From positions 62,001-126,000 of the forward strand of contig JAGTXO010000008.1 in NCBI GenBank assembly GCA_019448385.1: a stretch of 64,000 nt of DNA. Direction: 5' to 3'. Below the pieces are notes generated by a model. It did no database searches, was not told where the DNA came from, and was given only the letters and a program-made list of their open reading frames with translations. Positions 50,942-60,876 of the stretch are shown piece after piece (the stretch's first letter is position 1; every line of letters begins with the position of its first letter). The translations under genes and the position numbers were made by a program. The stretch comes from Diacronema lutheri (lineage: Eukaryota; Haptophyta; Pavlovophyceae; Pavlovales; Pavlovaceae).

Positions 50942-51500
50942 CGGCGCGGCGATGGCGCCGCGCAAGCCAAAAGTTTTCAAGTGAGCGGACGATCTCCAGT
51001 GAGTGGCAATGTCTCGTGCCGCTTGCGTCGGGTCTTGCAACGTGCGCTGCCTGCATCAGCACCGGGGGCGTGCAGGGCGATGGCCGGCGCGTGCGGAAGG
51101 ATGGACGCTGCGTGCCGCCGTCGCTGCCGCGGGCGTATGTCTGCGCGTTGTCGGCCTGCACAGTCGGCACTGGCGCTCATGGTGGCGAGCGCTTGATGTG
51201 ACGCCCTGTGGGTGCACAGGATCGTCGTCCGGGCCTCAGTCAAGCCTGCCGAGCTCTTCACGCTCCTTTCGCTTTCGCCACACTACTCGCCGATGGGGGC
51301 GGGGAGGCACCCTCCCCCTAGGAGAAGGTTCATCCAAAGACAATCAAAACTTGAAAACGTGCAACGTCCTACGAATTGGGATCTGAGGCCCCGGCCTTTT
51401 TTCAGGGCGGAAAACTTCTCAGATTTCTTTACGGACCACTGAATCGTCGGACGGACTGAATCGTCGGAGTGTTCGTCTTACGGTCAAGGGACAGTCTCCG
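50942..51500. promoter_or_regulatory. Divergent spacer with AT-richer zone and 14-bp direct repeat
   Basis: 559 bp between CTR9 and the zinc-finger gene. The part 51320-51430 is clearly less GC-rich (CAATCAAAACTTGAAAACG, GGGCGGAAAACTTCTCAG). ACTGAATCGTCGGA occurs at 51438-51451 and again at 51455-51468, 33 bp before the ATG at 51501. This direct repeat could be a factor-binding pair or a 5'-UTR element. No gene is supported here. Confidence 0.5.
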
Positions 51501-52164
51501 ATGCCGACTTTCGCCTCGTTCACCAGCACGGAGATGGACGCGCGCGCTGCGGGCGTGCACGTGCACCTCGCGCTGGGCGACGACGCGTCTGACGACGCCA
51601 TCCTCTGTTCGCCGTGCACGAGCACTGCGGGCCCCTCGTCGGACTGCTGCGACGTCGACGACGCGATGTCGGCCGCGCTCGACGTCGACGACGCGGTGGA
51701 CGAGCCGTCGGCGCAAGCCGATGCGCCGGGCAAGAGCACGGCGCCCCAAAAGATGGCGCCCGTACTCCTCACGCAGGCCGAAGAACGCTCCTTCACGTGC
51801 GAGGTCTGCCGCAAGACGTTCAAGCGCGAGACCAACCTGATGTTCCACATGGCCACGCACCGCCAGCAGGGCGCGGGTGACCAGCATTGCTGGAACGCGC
51901 CGGTACAATGCTCGGCATGCCCAAAGATCTTCGCCACAAAGTACCAGGCGAAGAAGCACTTCCTCCGCCGCCACTTCCAGGGCGAGCGGCGCTTCGCGTG
52001 CACGCGCTGCAACCTCAAGGCGTTCGCCGTCAAAGAGGACCTCACAACGCACATGAAGACGTGCGGCCGGACGTTCGCGTGCTCGTGCGGCGCGCGCCCG
52101 CGCTCGCTTGCCGCGCTCAACAAGCACTGCACGCAGTCCGGCCACACGCCCGCCGCCGCCGCTG

Positions 52165-52195
<31 letters not shown>

Positions 52196-52442
52196 ATTGG
52201 GCCTGAGCACACCGCCGGCGACGCCAACGGAGTCGCCTCGCGGTTCGCCGTTGCAGCCGCAGCCCGAATCGCCGACGGCCGTGCGGCATGACCAACCCTT
52301 CAACGCGGACGACGTCCTGATCACCGAACACTTCCTCGCGTCGATCGACGCGTCCGAGCTCCTCGACGCGCCGCTTTGCGCGGACGGCTTCTTCTCGAGT
52401 GACGAGGACATCCTCACCACACTCTCATCGTTCGTCGCGTGA
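51501..52442 (+). CDS. STOP1/WIP-like C2H2 zinc-finger transcription factor
   Basis: A single exon of 313 residues. The finger block has CEVCRKTFKRETNLMFHMAT (C-x2-C-x12-H-x3-H), CSACPKIFATKYQAKKHFLR (H-x4-H), then CTRCNLKAFAVKEDLTTHMK with a terminal TC (C2HC), and CSCGARPRSLAALNKHC. The C2HC third finger followed by a CxCG fourth finger is the arrangement of plant STOP1, WIP and IDD proteins, and the words RKTFKRETNL and KEDLTTHMKTCG fit best with STOP1. The N-terminus is acidic with VDDAMSAALDVDDAVDE. The C-terminus has a polyalanine run, SP-rich motifs (TPTESPRGSP) and an acidic hydrophobic end (SSDEDILTTLSSFVA) that may be an activation domain. In plants STOP1 controls acid and aluminium responses; no such role can be assumed here. 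Confidence 0.8.
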
Positions 52443-53040
52443 GCCGGCTGGACCGCGATCCGCGCCCTCCGGGCTCGCGCCTCAAGCCCGCCCGCGACCC
52501 CATTCCTCCACGCACCGTGAACGGTTGTGACGCCGTGATCGTGTGCCCATTTGGACAATCACAGTGGGCTGACTCGTTGTCCTCTTCAGACTTCTCGCGC
52601 GCGAGTCAGTGGCAGGACAAGGCGGCCCCACAAGTGCGCGGCCTGCCGCCTGCGGCCTGCGCGGCGATCACGAGTGCGCGTTCGACCCGAGACCCAGAGC
52701 GCGCACAATTTTGGGCTTGCGGCTTGCGCCCCGAAACGCAGGCCGTCAGCATGGCAGGCCCGCCGAGGCCCGCCGCTGCTGACGGGTGCCGCCCGCCACA
52801 ATGATCACGCCGGTCGAAGCGCCAGCCAAGCGCTCGAGCCGGCAGGCGCACGCGCGCACCGTCGCCGGCGCGCGCTTTGTCCTGCGCACGGGCGGGGCGC
52901 CGCAATCGGCGCGCCGCGCTCGAAACGCGCGCGTGTCTCTTCGTGGCACCGCCTGCGCCGGTCGCGCCAGCGTCGCGCCGAAGATCGGCAGGCCGCGGCG
53001 CCGCGCCGGCCGGTGCATGCGGGCCGAGCTCGCCAGCCGG
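52443..53040. other. Spacer without a supported gene
   Basis: About 600 bp between the 3' ends of the zinc-finger gene and the minus-strand acyl carrier protein gene. Open frames are arginine- and alanine-rich shadows, and I see no repeat, RNA gene or conserved block. It may hold the 3' UTRs of both genes. Confidence 0.5.
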
Positions 53041-53397
53041 TCACTTGGCGTGCGGGTGCGCGCAGATGAAGTTGATCGCATCCTCGCACGTCTGGATCTT
53101 CTCTGCTTCCTTGTCCTCGATTTCGAGCGTGAACTCGTCCTCAAAGGCCATGACCACCTCCACGGTGTCCAGGCTGTCGAGCCCAAGGTCGGAGACAAAG
53201 TGCGACTTGGCCGTGACCTTGGCCGGGTCCACCTTCTCAAACGACTTCACGACGCCGAGCACGCGGTCGGTGACGTCGGCCCGGTCCAGGAAGGTTGCGA
53301 ACGAGCGCGCGCCCATGGCCGCCGGCGCCAGCCGCGACGGATCGAACGCCCTCGTGGCGGCGCTGCGGCGGGCTGCGGAAGCGAGCGCACGAAACAT
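53041..53397 (-). CDS. ACP: Mitochondrial acyl carrier protein
   Basis: A carrier for fatty acid and lipoate precursors in mitochondria, also a subunit of complex I (NDUFAB1) and a partner of LYR proteins. A single exon of 118 residues. The leader MFRALASAARRSAATRAFD is basic and Ser/Ala/Arg-rich and free of acids until D19, as in mitochondrial presequences. The mature part has RVLGVVKSFEKVDPAKVT, then the 4'-phosphopantetheine site in SDLGLDSLDTVEVVMAFEDE (Ser of DSLD) and a typical end, INFICAHPHAK. Length and spacing match the family. It is divergent from the UDP-sugar pyrophosphorylase gene, with 134 bp between start codons. Confidence 0.93.
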   Translation of the reverse strand: MFRALASAARRSAATRAFDPSRLAPAAMGARSFATFLDRADVTDRVLGVVKSFEKVDPAKVTAKSHFVSDLGLDSLDTVEVVMAFEDEFTLEIEDKEAEKIQTCEDAINFICAHPHAK

Positions 53398-53531
53398 GGC
53401 GATGGAGGCGAGCGTCGTCGCGAAGGCCGCCCAAAAAGCGAAAAGGTCTTTTAAAACCATCGGCCGACCGATCTTTGGGGGCAAGGACGCTGGGCCTGCC
53501 TCTGCTGCTCGCCGTCGCGGCGGCGCACGAG

Positions 53532-55734
53532 ATGCCGTTCGGCTTGCTTGAGAGCCTGTTGGGCGGGCGCAAGCAGGCGACCGCGACAAGCCCGCGCGTG
53601 CAGGAGAGCCAGGATTACCTCAAGAAGCACCCGACTCTCAAGGCAAAGCTGAACGCCGCGCTCGACGCGTGCCTCGACGCGCAGGGCCGCGCGTGGCCCG
53701 ACGAGATCGACCCGATCCGTTACGTGGAGGGCGCGCTGCGCGTGACGCCGCATCTAGCAAGCAATTTATCGCTCCTGGGTGCCGAGAAGATGCGCCTCGC
53801 CAGCCTGCTTGTCTCGCTTGGCCAGGCGCACGTGTTCGACGGCTGGCCGCCGGCGGGCGCGCGTGACGACGAGAAACGCGCGCTCTTCGCGCAGCTCGCC
53901 ACGCTGGAGAAGGCGTACCCCGGCGGGCTGCGCGCCTACTACGAGAACGCCAAAACGCTCCTCGCCGACGCCAAGGAGGGCAAAACCCCACTCGAGGGTG
54001 CGCTGCGCCGCCCACCGCACCCGCCGCGCCCGCCGCGCCGCGCTCACCGGCGGCACGCCGCCGCCGCCGCCGCGCGCGCGCGCGCGGGTGCGCAGGGTGG
54101 ACGCCCGAGGTGCCGACGGGCGCGCGCGTGGAGGCGGGCTCGGCCGAGTTCCTCGCGCTTGAGGCCATCGGGATGCAGCATGTCGGCCAGACCGGCTTCG
54201 TGCTCGTGGCGGGCGGGCTGGGCGAGCGGCTCGGGTACAATGGCATCAAGATCGCGCTGCCGATGGATCTGGTGAGTGGCAAGTCGTTCATGCAGTGGTA
54301 CGCCGAGTACATTCTCGCATTCCAGGCGCGCGCCTGCCGCGCCGACCGCGCCATCCCGCTCGCCATCATGACGTCGGACGACACGCACGAGCGCACGGCG
54401 TCCTTCCTGCGCGAGCACGACTTCTTCGGGCTGCGAGAGCAGCAGGTCACGCTGATGAAGCAGGAGAAGGTGCCCGCGCTCGTGGACAACGCGGCGCGCT
54501 TCGCGCGCGCCGACGGCTCCTTCCTCCTCGAGACCAAGCCGCACGGCCACGGCGACGTGCATCACCTTTTGCTCTCGTCGGGCATTGCGCAGTCGTGGGC
54601 CAAGGCGGGCGTCAAGTGGCTCGCCTTTTTCCAGGACACGAACGCGCTCGCATTCCGCGCGATGGCGTGCCTGCTCGGCGTGTCCGCCAAGCACAAGCTC
54701 GAGTACAACTCGCTCACCGTTCCGCGCACGCCCGGCGAGGCCGTCGGCGGCATCGTGCGGCTCAAGCGGGCAGACGGCGCCGAGATGACCGTCAACGTCG
54801 AGTACAACCAGCTCGACCCGCTCTTGCGCGCGACGGTCTCGGCGGAGGGCGACGTGGCCGACGGCGCGTCGGGCAACTCGCCCTACCCGGGCAACATCAA
54901 CGTGCTCGCCCTCGAGCTCGCGCCCTACATCAAGGTGCTCGAGAGCACGGGTGGGCAGATGCCCGAGTTTGTGAACCCCAAATACAAGGACGGCGCGAAG
55001 GAGGCCTTTGCAAAGCCGACGCGCATCGAGTGCATGATGCAGGACTACCCGCGGCTGCTCGCGCCGGGCGCGCGCGTCGGTTTCACGCAGCTCGACCGCT
55101 GGATTGCCTTCTCGCCCGCCAAGAACAACGCCAATGACGCGGCCAAGAAGGCGGCCGCCGGCGGGCCGCCAGAGAGCGCGTCGAGCTGCGAGGCGGACAT
55201 GTATTCTGCGAACGCGCGGCTGCTTGCCAAAGCGGGTGCGCCAATCCTGCGCTCGCCCGCCCGGCCGCGCGCCACCCGCCGCCCGACGCCGACCGTTCGC
55301 GCCCGATCCCGCGCGCTCGCGCGCGCACCGCAGGCGTCGATGTCGCGCGTGGCGCCGAGGTGCGGCCGCTGGGCATCCCGGTCATGCTCTCGCCGCAAAT
55401 CCACCTGTGCCCGGCGTTCGCGCCCACGTGGACAGAGCTGCTCAAGAAGGTCAAGGGCGGCTCGATCAGCGCGCGCTCGTCCCTCGTCATCGACGGCGAC
55501 GTGACGCAACTCAAGGGCCTCGAGCTCGACGGCGCGCTCATCCTCCGGCCGTCGCGTGGGAGCAGCATCAAGGTGGACGGGCTCAAGGAGCGCAACGACG
55601 GGTGGGCGCTGCAGATGCTCGAGAAGGGTGAGGCCGTACCCGAGGTGCTGGCGATGCGCGGGTACAGGCTCGTGCAAGGCGGCTCGCGCACGCTCGCCTT
55701 CTGCAATGGCAAGGAGAGGCTCGTCAAGGCGTGA
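53532..55734 (+). CDS. USP: UDP-sugar pyrophosphorylase
   Basis: Makes UDP-sugars from UTP and several sugar 1-phosphates. Exons 53532-53997, 54096-55235 and 55334-55734 (GT-AG, both phase 1) give 668 residues. The nucleotide-binding signature is FVLVAGGLGERLGYNGIKIA. Other family blocks are PLAIMTSDDTHERT, ETKPHGHGDVHHLL, KWLAFFQDTN, NVEYNQLDPLL and GNSPYPGNINVLAL. The C-terminus has GVDVARGAEVRPLGIPVML and a beta-helix-like end. The joins PLEG|WTPEVPTGARV and LLAKAG|VDVARG restore the plant and algal USP sequence. The start MPFGLLESLLGGRKQ is the only ATG that fits; no leader is seen, consistent with a cytosolic enzyme. Confidence 0.92.
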
Positions 55735-55821
55735 GCCGCCTGCTGCTGCGCGGCCCCGAGCAGGGAAAGGCAGAGGGGCCTTGATTCGCCATGTGCACAG
55801 GAAAGGGCGGCAGGGCGGGGT

Positions 55822-57116
55822 TCACGGCGGCCAAATGGCGCGCAGCTCCCGGGCGCTCGTAGCGCTGTCCGTCGTCGAGAGCGCAAGGCCTCGCCGTGCC
55901 ACGACCCACGCGATGCGCGCGTCGGGGCCCACGCCGGGCGCAGCCGCGGCGGGCGCGGGCACGCCGCCCTCGTCTCGCTCGTCGCCACCGCCATCGTAAA
56001 GCGCGAGCAGGATTGGCGCGCGCCCGGCGCGCTCGCTCGACGCGTACGCCTGTGCCACCTCACACGGCGCGCGCTGCGCGATCCAGTGGTCGCGGACGTC
56101 GGCGAAGAATCGCTCAACAGGCGCGGCGGCGCGCGCGGCGGCGTGTAGCGGCACGACGGTGGGCCGCTGCGCCCGCTCGGGCACGTGCGCGCGCGGCGAC
56201 GCGACGGTTGCGGCATCCGTGCATGCACATGAAAAATCGCGCGGCGCATCCGCCACGCCGGGCGGCCGGTCGGCCCACCAGTTGACGAGGAGCGTGCGGC
56301 GCAGGCCGTGCGCAACGCCGCCCGGTCGATGGAGCACCGCGTGAAGCAGCCGGCCGTCGAAGAGCAGCAGCCGTCCGCGCTCGGGCGCGCACACGAGCAC
56401 CTGTGCGGCGGCATCGGGGCGCGGCACCGCGCCGGTCGGTGCATCGTCGCGAGCGCCGCACTGCCCGGCCTGCTCGAGCGTCTGGTCAAAGACAGCGGTC
56501 GGACCGCCGTGGTCCGACAAGTAGAGCACGGACGAGACGAGCGGGTGCGCCTCGACCACGCGCAGCTCGGCGGAGCCGCTGGGCTCGAGCGCAGCGCACT
56601 TGTCCGTGTGCAGCCTGCGAGTGGCGCCGCAGCGGTGCGGAGGCGAGTGCGACGGGTGCGCGGCTCGGGCGCGAGTGCGACGGGAGTGCGGCTCGGGCCC
56701 ACATTTGCCTTGCGTCGCACTCGTCCATTCGAGCCGTTGCCGCGGCGTCTGGACGCGCGCGGCGCGCGTGCCGCTGTCGCGCACCCTTTGGGTGCCTCGT
56801 TCGGCTCGTGCTCTTGCCACCACCACTCGAAGCCGCGCGGCGTGGCGCCGTTAAGCATGGCGCGTAGCGCGGCCGAGTGCCGCGCGAGGTGCAGCGCGGC
56901 CTCCTCAATCGCGTTCGCCGCGGCCTCGCCCTCGGCCGTGCTCGGCGCCGCGCCTAGCGCCCTCCAAAACGAGCCGGCGGTGAACGAGCCAGAAGAGTCG
57001 GCCCCTGCCGGCGCCTTCTCCTGCAGCGATACCACCGCGTCGAGGTCGGCGGCGATGCGCTCAAGCAGCGCTGGCGGCAAGGCGCCGCTCGCGACCGCGC
57101 AGAAGGGCGCCACCAT
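55822..57116 (-). CDS. 2-oxoglutarate/Fe(II) oxygenase-like protein
   Basis: Exons 57116-56785 and 56614-55822 (GT-AG, phase 2) give 374 residues. Exon 1 encodes MVAPFCAVASGALPPALLER and a helical region ending EWWWQEHEPNEAPKG. Exon 2 opens with LHTDKCAALE, where HTD is the first half of the iron triad. It then has LVSSVLYLSDHGGPTAVFDQ, and the distal half GRLLLFDGRLLHAVLH with a following Arg (RRTLLVNWW), which would bind 2-oxoglutarate. This is the jelly-roll core of prolyl hydroxylase-like enzymes. The last 110 residues have no recognised domain. The substrate is unknown. The start lies 136 bp from the divergent glutamate dehydrogenase. Confidence 0.7.
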
Positions 57117-57252
57117 CTGCGCGCCGGCGACGCCACGAGCTGTTCTATTATTTTGTGCTACGTCACTTTACCTGCGCTCCGAGTAGGTAAGTGTGGAACG
57201 CCTGTTTCCCGCCTTCCCATCACAGGCTTCAAGCGGACGGACGCCGCCGTAG

Positions 57253-58938
57253 ATGTCTTTGTTGTTGCGCTCTGCTCGCTCTCGGCTCGCGCTTGTAGCG
57301 CGCCCGTTCGCACTCGGCGCCGGCGCGCGCGTGCTCTCCGGTGGCTTTCCAGCCCCGCCGCCCACAAGCGCCGACGAGGAGCCGTCCTTCCGCGAGATGG
57401 TCGCGATCAACATTGACCGCGCTGGCCAGCTCCTCTCGCGTGAGATCTCGCCGCAGATGCTCGCGGTGATCAAGCGGTGCGACACAGTCATCCGCTTCTC
57501 GTTCCCGCTCAGGCGGCGCGATGGCTCTGTGGAGGTGCGCTTGCCCGCGCGCCCGCACGCGCGCCCTCGCCGCTCAGCGGCTGCGGCCCACGCGCGGCGT
57601 CCGACGGCGCGCCTCGCCACTCCCACCCTGGCGCCTCACCGGCAGGTGATCAAGGCGTACCGCGCGCAACACTCGACGCACCGCATGCCCACCAAGGGCG
57701 GGCTTCGCTTCAACATCGCGGTCGACCAGCAGGAGGTCGAGGCGCTGAGCGCACTGATGACCTTCAAGTGCGCCGTCGTTGACGTGCCGTTCGGCGGCGC
57801 CAAGGGCGGCATCTGCATCGACCCGAGCCAGTACGAGGTGGGCGAGCTCGAGACGATCACGCGTCGCTTCACGCTCGAGCTGTGCAAGAAGAACTTCATC
57901 GGCCCGGGCATCGATGTGCCCGCGCCCGACGTTGGTACGGGCCCGCGCGAGATGGCGTGGATCAAGGACGCGTACGCCTCAATGACGGGCGATTTGAACG
58001 CGTCCGCGTGCGTCACGGGTAAGCCAATCTCGCAGGGCGGCATCGACGGGCGGACGGAGGCGACAGGGCTTGGCGCCTTCTTCGGCATCCGCAGCTTCCT
58101 TGACAACGACGCCTTCTGCGCCAACGCTGGCTTCAGCGAACCCGGCGTGAAGGGGAAGACCTTCATCGTCCAGGGTTTTGGCAACGTTGGCTACCATGCG
58201 GCCAAGTTCTTGCACGCCAACGGCGGCGTCATTGTCGGGATCGGCGAGAAGGCGAGCGCGATATACACCGCCCACCCGACGCGCGGCTTCGACCCGATCG
58301 AGGTGCGCGCGTACCTGGACGAGCATTGCACGCTCAAGGGCTTTATCGGCTCGGGCGCGACGCCTGAGCAGCTGCCCGCCGAGGACGTCGACAACATTCT
58401 CACGAGGCGTTGCGACGTGCTCGTGCCCGCCGCGCTCGAGAAGGTGATCCACGCGGGCAACGCTGCGCAGCTCTCGTGCCGCGTCGTCGCCGAGTGCGCC
58501 AACGGGCCGACGACGCCACGTGCGGAGGACATCCTGCTCGGCAAGGGCGTCGCGATCATCCCCGACCTGCTGCTCAACGCGGGCGGCGTGACGGTCTCGT
58601 ATGTTGAGTTTTTGAAAAACCTGCAGCACGTCCGCCTCGGCCGCCTGACCAAGTCGTGGGAGTCGCGCAGCAAGCGCCTCATGATGGGCGTGATCGATAC
58701 GCTCGTCGAGCGCTCGATCCCAAACTTCCTGCCCGAGCAGCTGCGCGACGAGATCATCAAGGCGCCGAGCGAGCGCGACATTGTGTACAGCGGCCTTCTC
58801 GAGACGATGGACGTCGCGTGCGCCGAGACGCGCGCGACGGCCGACGCGTTCAACACCACCTTCCGCATGGGCGCGCACATCAATGCGTTGCGCAAGATCC
58901 AGACATGCTACGCCGACACGGGCTACGCCGGCTGCTGA
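57253..58938 (+). CDS. GDH: Glutamate dehydrogenase, mitochondrial
   Basis: Interconverts glutamate and 2-oxoglutarate plus ammonium. Exons 57253-57534 and 57646-58938 give 524 residues. The leader MSLLLRSARSRLALVARPFA with a following RVLSGG is a mitochondrial presequence. The catalytic domain has MPTKGGLRFNIAVDQQEVEA, FKCAVVDVPFGGAKGGI (with the active-site Lys) and PAPDVGTGPREMAWI. The Rossmann domain has GKTFIVQGFGNVGYHAAKFL and ends with NAGGVTVSYVEFLKNLQHV. This is the approximately 50-kDa class found in animals and many protists. The intron (111 nt) is in frame and stop-free; its removal joins DGSVE|VIKAYRAQHS as in the family. Confidence 0.95.
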   Translation: MSLLLRSARSRLALVARPFALGAGARVLSGGFPAPPPTSADEEPSFREMVAINIDRAGQLLSREISPQMLAVIKRCDTVIRFSFPLRRRDGSVEVRLPARPHARPRRSAAAAHARRPTARLATPTLAPHRQVIKAYRAQHSTHRMPTKGGLRFNIAVDQQEVEALSALMTFKCAVVDVPFGGAKGGICIDPSQYEVGELETITRRFTLELCKKNFIGPGIDVPAPDVGTGPREMAWIKDAYASMTGDLNASACVTGKPISQGGIDGRTEATGLGAFFGIRSFLDNDAFCANAGFSEPGVKGKTFIVQGFGNVGYHAAKFLHANGGVIVGIGEKASAIYTAHPTRGFDPIEVRAYLDEHCTLKGFIGSGATPEQLPAEDVDNILTRRCDVLVPAALEKVIHAGNAAQLSCRVVAECANGPTTPRAEDILLGKGVAIIPDLLLNAGGVTVSYVEFLKNLQHVRLGRLTKSWESRSKRLMMGVIDTLVERSIPNFLPEQLRDEIIKAPSERDIVYSGLLETMDVACAETRATADAFNTTFRMGAHINALRKIQTCYADTGYAGC

Positions 58939-58957
58939 CGGGCATGCGCGCACATGC

Positions 58958-60765
58958 TCAGGGCTCGGGGGCAAGCTGCCCAGCAGCGGCACGCGCTTTG
59001 GCGCCCCTCCCGCGAGCCACGTAGACCGAGCCGCCGTGGATGGCCACCTCGAGCCTTTCCAGCGCGGGCAGTTCGTAGATCGCGCCGTGAACGGCCGGCC
59101 CTACAGCGTCCGCGCGCACGCGATGACCCGTGGCAAGGTCGATGGCCGAATGCGGCGCGCCGCATGGCGGCGCGGCGACAAAGCGCGCGCCACCGCCGCC
59201 GACGAGCGCCTCGCGCGTGACGCTGCTCTTCGCCAAGTCCCAGCGCGCGGCATCGTCCGCCGCCGCCTCGCCGCGCGGAGCGGGAGACGGCGCAAAGTCG
59301 GCGAGCGCGCAAAGGCGCCGTCGACCCAGAAGAGCAGCGCGTCACGTGCCGTGCCCAGCCATTCGCTCAGCCGCAGCGCGGCAAACGGCACGCCCTCTCC
59401 GCCGGCGCGCTCCAACGGGTCGGCCGCGGGCTCGCGCCGCGCGTCGGCAGCGTGCTGCAGCGCGTGCTTGTGCGCGTCGGGGAAATCGAGCTCAATCTCG
59501 GCGGCGTGCGCGTAGCCCGGCGGCACCATGGCTTCCCACAGCGCCGCGCGCAGCTCGTTGACCGCGAGGCCGACGCCGACGAACAGCACCTTGCACCCGC
59601 CTGGCTGCACGTCCATGCCGGCCGTGAGCGCATGTGCGAGCGGGCGCGCGGGCGCGCGGGCGGGCCCGCGCAGCGCAGCGTCGAGCGCGCGCGCGCGCAG
59701 TGAGTTGCCGCCGCCCGTGCTCCACTCGACTCCCACGAGATCGCACGTGCAGCCGTCGGCCGCGCTCGAGCCTAGCGGGGCGCGCGCGAGAGAGAGCACA
59801 CCCTTGACGCGCAGCAGCGAGCGGCCGTTGGGCGTGTGCCCGATGGCGAGCACGCGCTCCGCCCAGCGCTGCATGTTGTGCGCGAAGACCATCCCCTCCT
59901 CGACGAGGCACGCAGACTCGAACGCACCGTCGTGCCCGCCACCAACGCCATCGCCGCGCGACACGCTGATCGGCCCGGCGGTGGGCGGCGCGCACGCAAG
60001 CGCGCCCTCGCGGCGTAACAGCGCCGACCTCGCGTGGCCGAGCGCGAGGAGCTGCGCCCAGCCGATCGAACCGGCATCGTCGACGATTCGCGTTTGCGCG
60101 CCATCGAGCGCGTGCTCGATGAGTGCCATTGCGCGCGCGCGCGATTCGGGTGAGCGCGCGCGCGCAATTGCGACGGCGTCGGCGGCCAACAGCTGCTCGC
60201 TCACACGCTGCACAACAGCACGCGGGGAGGGTGAGTCCTCGCGTGGCCCGGCCGGGCCGAGCACCGATTCGGCTGCGGCCGCGTCGACGAGCGCGAGCAC
60301 GCCCGCGAGCACGAACGCGCCGCGCAGCTCTGCGTCGGTCAGCAGCAGCTGCGCAAAGACCGCTGGGTCGGCGAGCCCGCTCGTCTCGACGAGGACATGC
60401 GTCGGCGGCGGGAGCTGCGCACTCGCTCCCTCGGCCAGCGCGACGCCCGCCGGCGGGACGAGCTCGCGCCGCACGGCGAGCAAATGCTGGCGCAGGTCGC
60501 CGGTCGGCGAGCAGCAGACGCAGCCGCTGCCAAAGTCGAACATCTCGCCGCGCAGCATGACTTCGCGCCCGCCGCCCCGCGCCGATCCGGCGGCCGAGTC
60601 GACTGGGTGCGTGTCGAGCCCAAACTCGCGCGCGAGCCGGTGCGTGATCACGGCGGGCACGCTGCCCGGCGCGAAGCCGTCGAGCTCGGCGAGGAGCCGA
60701 TTGAGCAGGGTCGTCTTCCCGCTGCCCGGTGCGCCCGTGATGATGAGCACGGGCAGGCGCGCCAT
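58958..60765 (-). CDS. ZNG1: CobW/ZNG1-family metal-chaperone GTPase with shifted 3' frame
   Basis: GTPases of this family hand zinc or other metals to target enzymes. The N-terminus MARLPVLIITGAPGSGKTTL carries the P-loop, GSGCVCCSPTGDLRQHL has the metal-binding CxCC motif, and HVLVETSGLADP is the Walker B block. A CobW C-terminal domain appears around VLAIGHTPNGRSLLRVKGVL and CKVLFVGVGLAVNEL. The frame then degrades after LLFWVDGAFA near 59315, while another frame continues with ADFAPSPAPRGEAAADDAAR and DLAKSSVTREALVGGG to a stop at 58958. Either a 59-nt GT-AG intron (59325-59267, phase 0, giving 582 residues) or a one-base frameshift explains this; the sequence does not decide. The extra C-terminal part (about 90 residues, including HGAIYELPALERLEVAIHGG) is not recognised. 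Confidence 0.8.
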
Positions 60766-60876
60766 CGCGCGCAGGCGCGCCTGCCGGCGCTCGGCGGTGT
60801 GACTCGGCGAACGATGCCGTGGAGGGCGACGGACGAATCGGTCCTTATCAGGTTTTAAATCGAAACTTCGTGCCGC

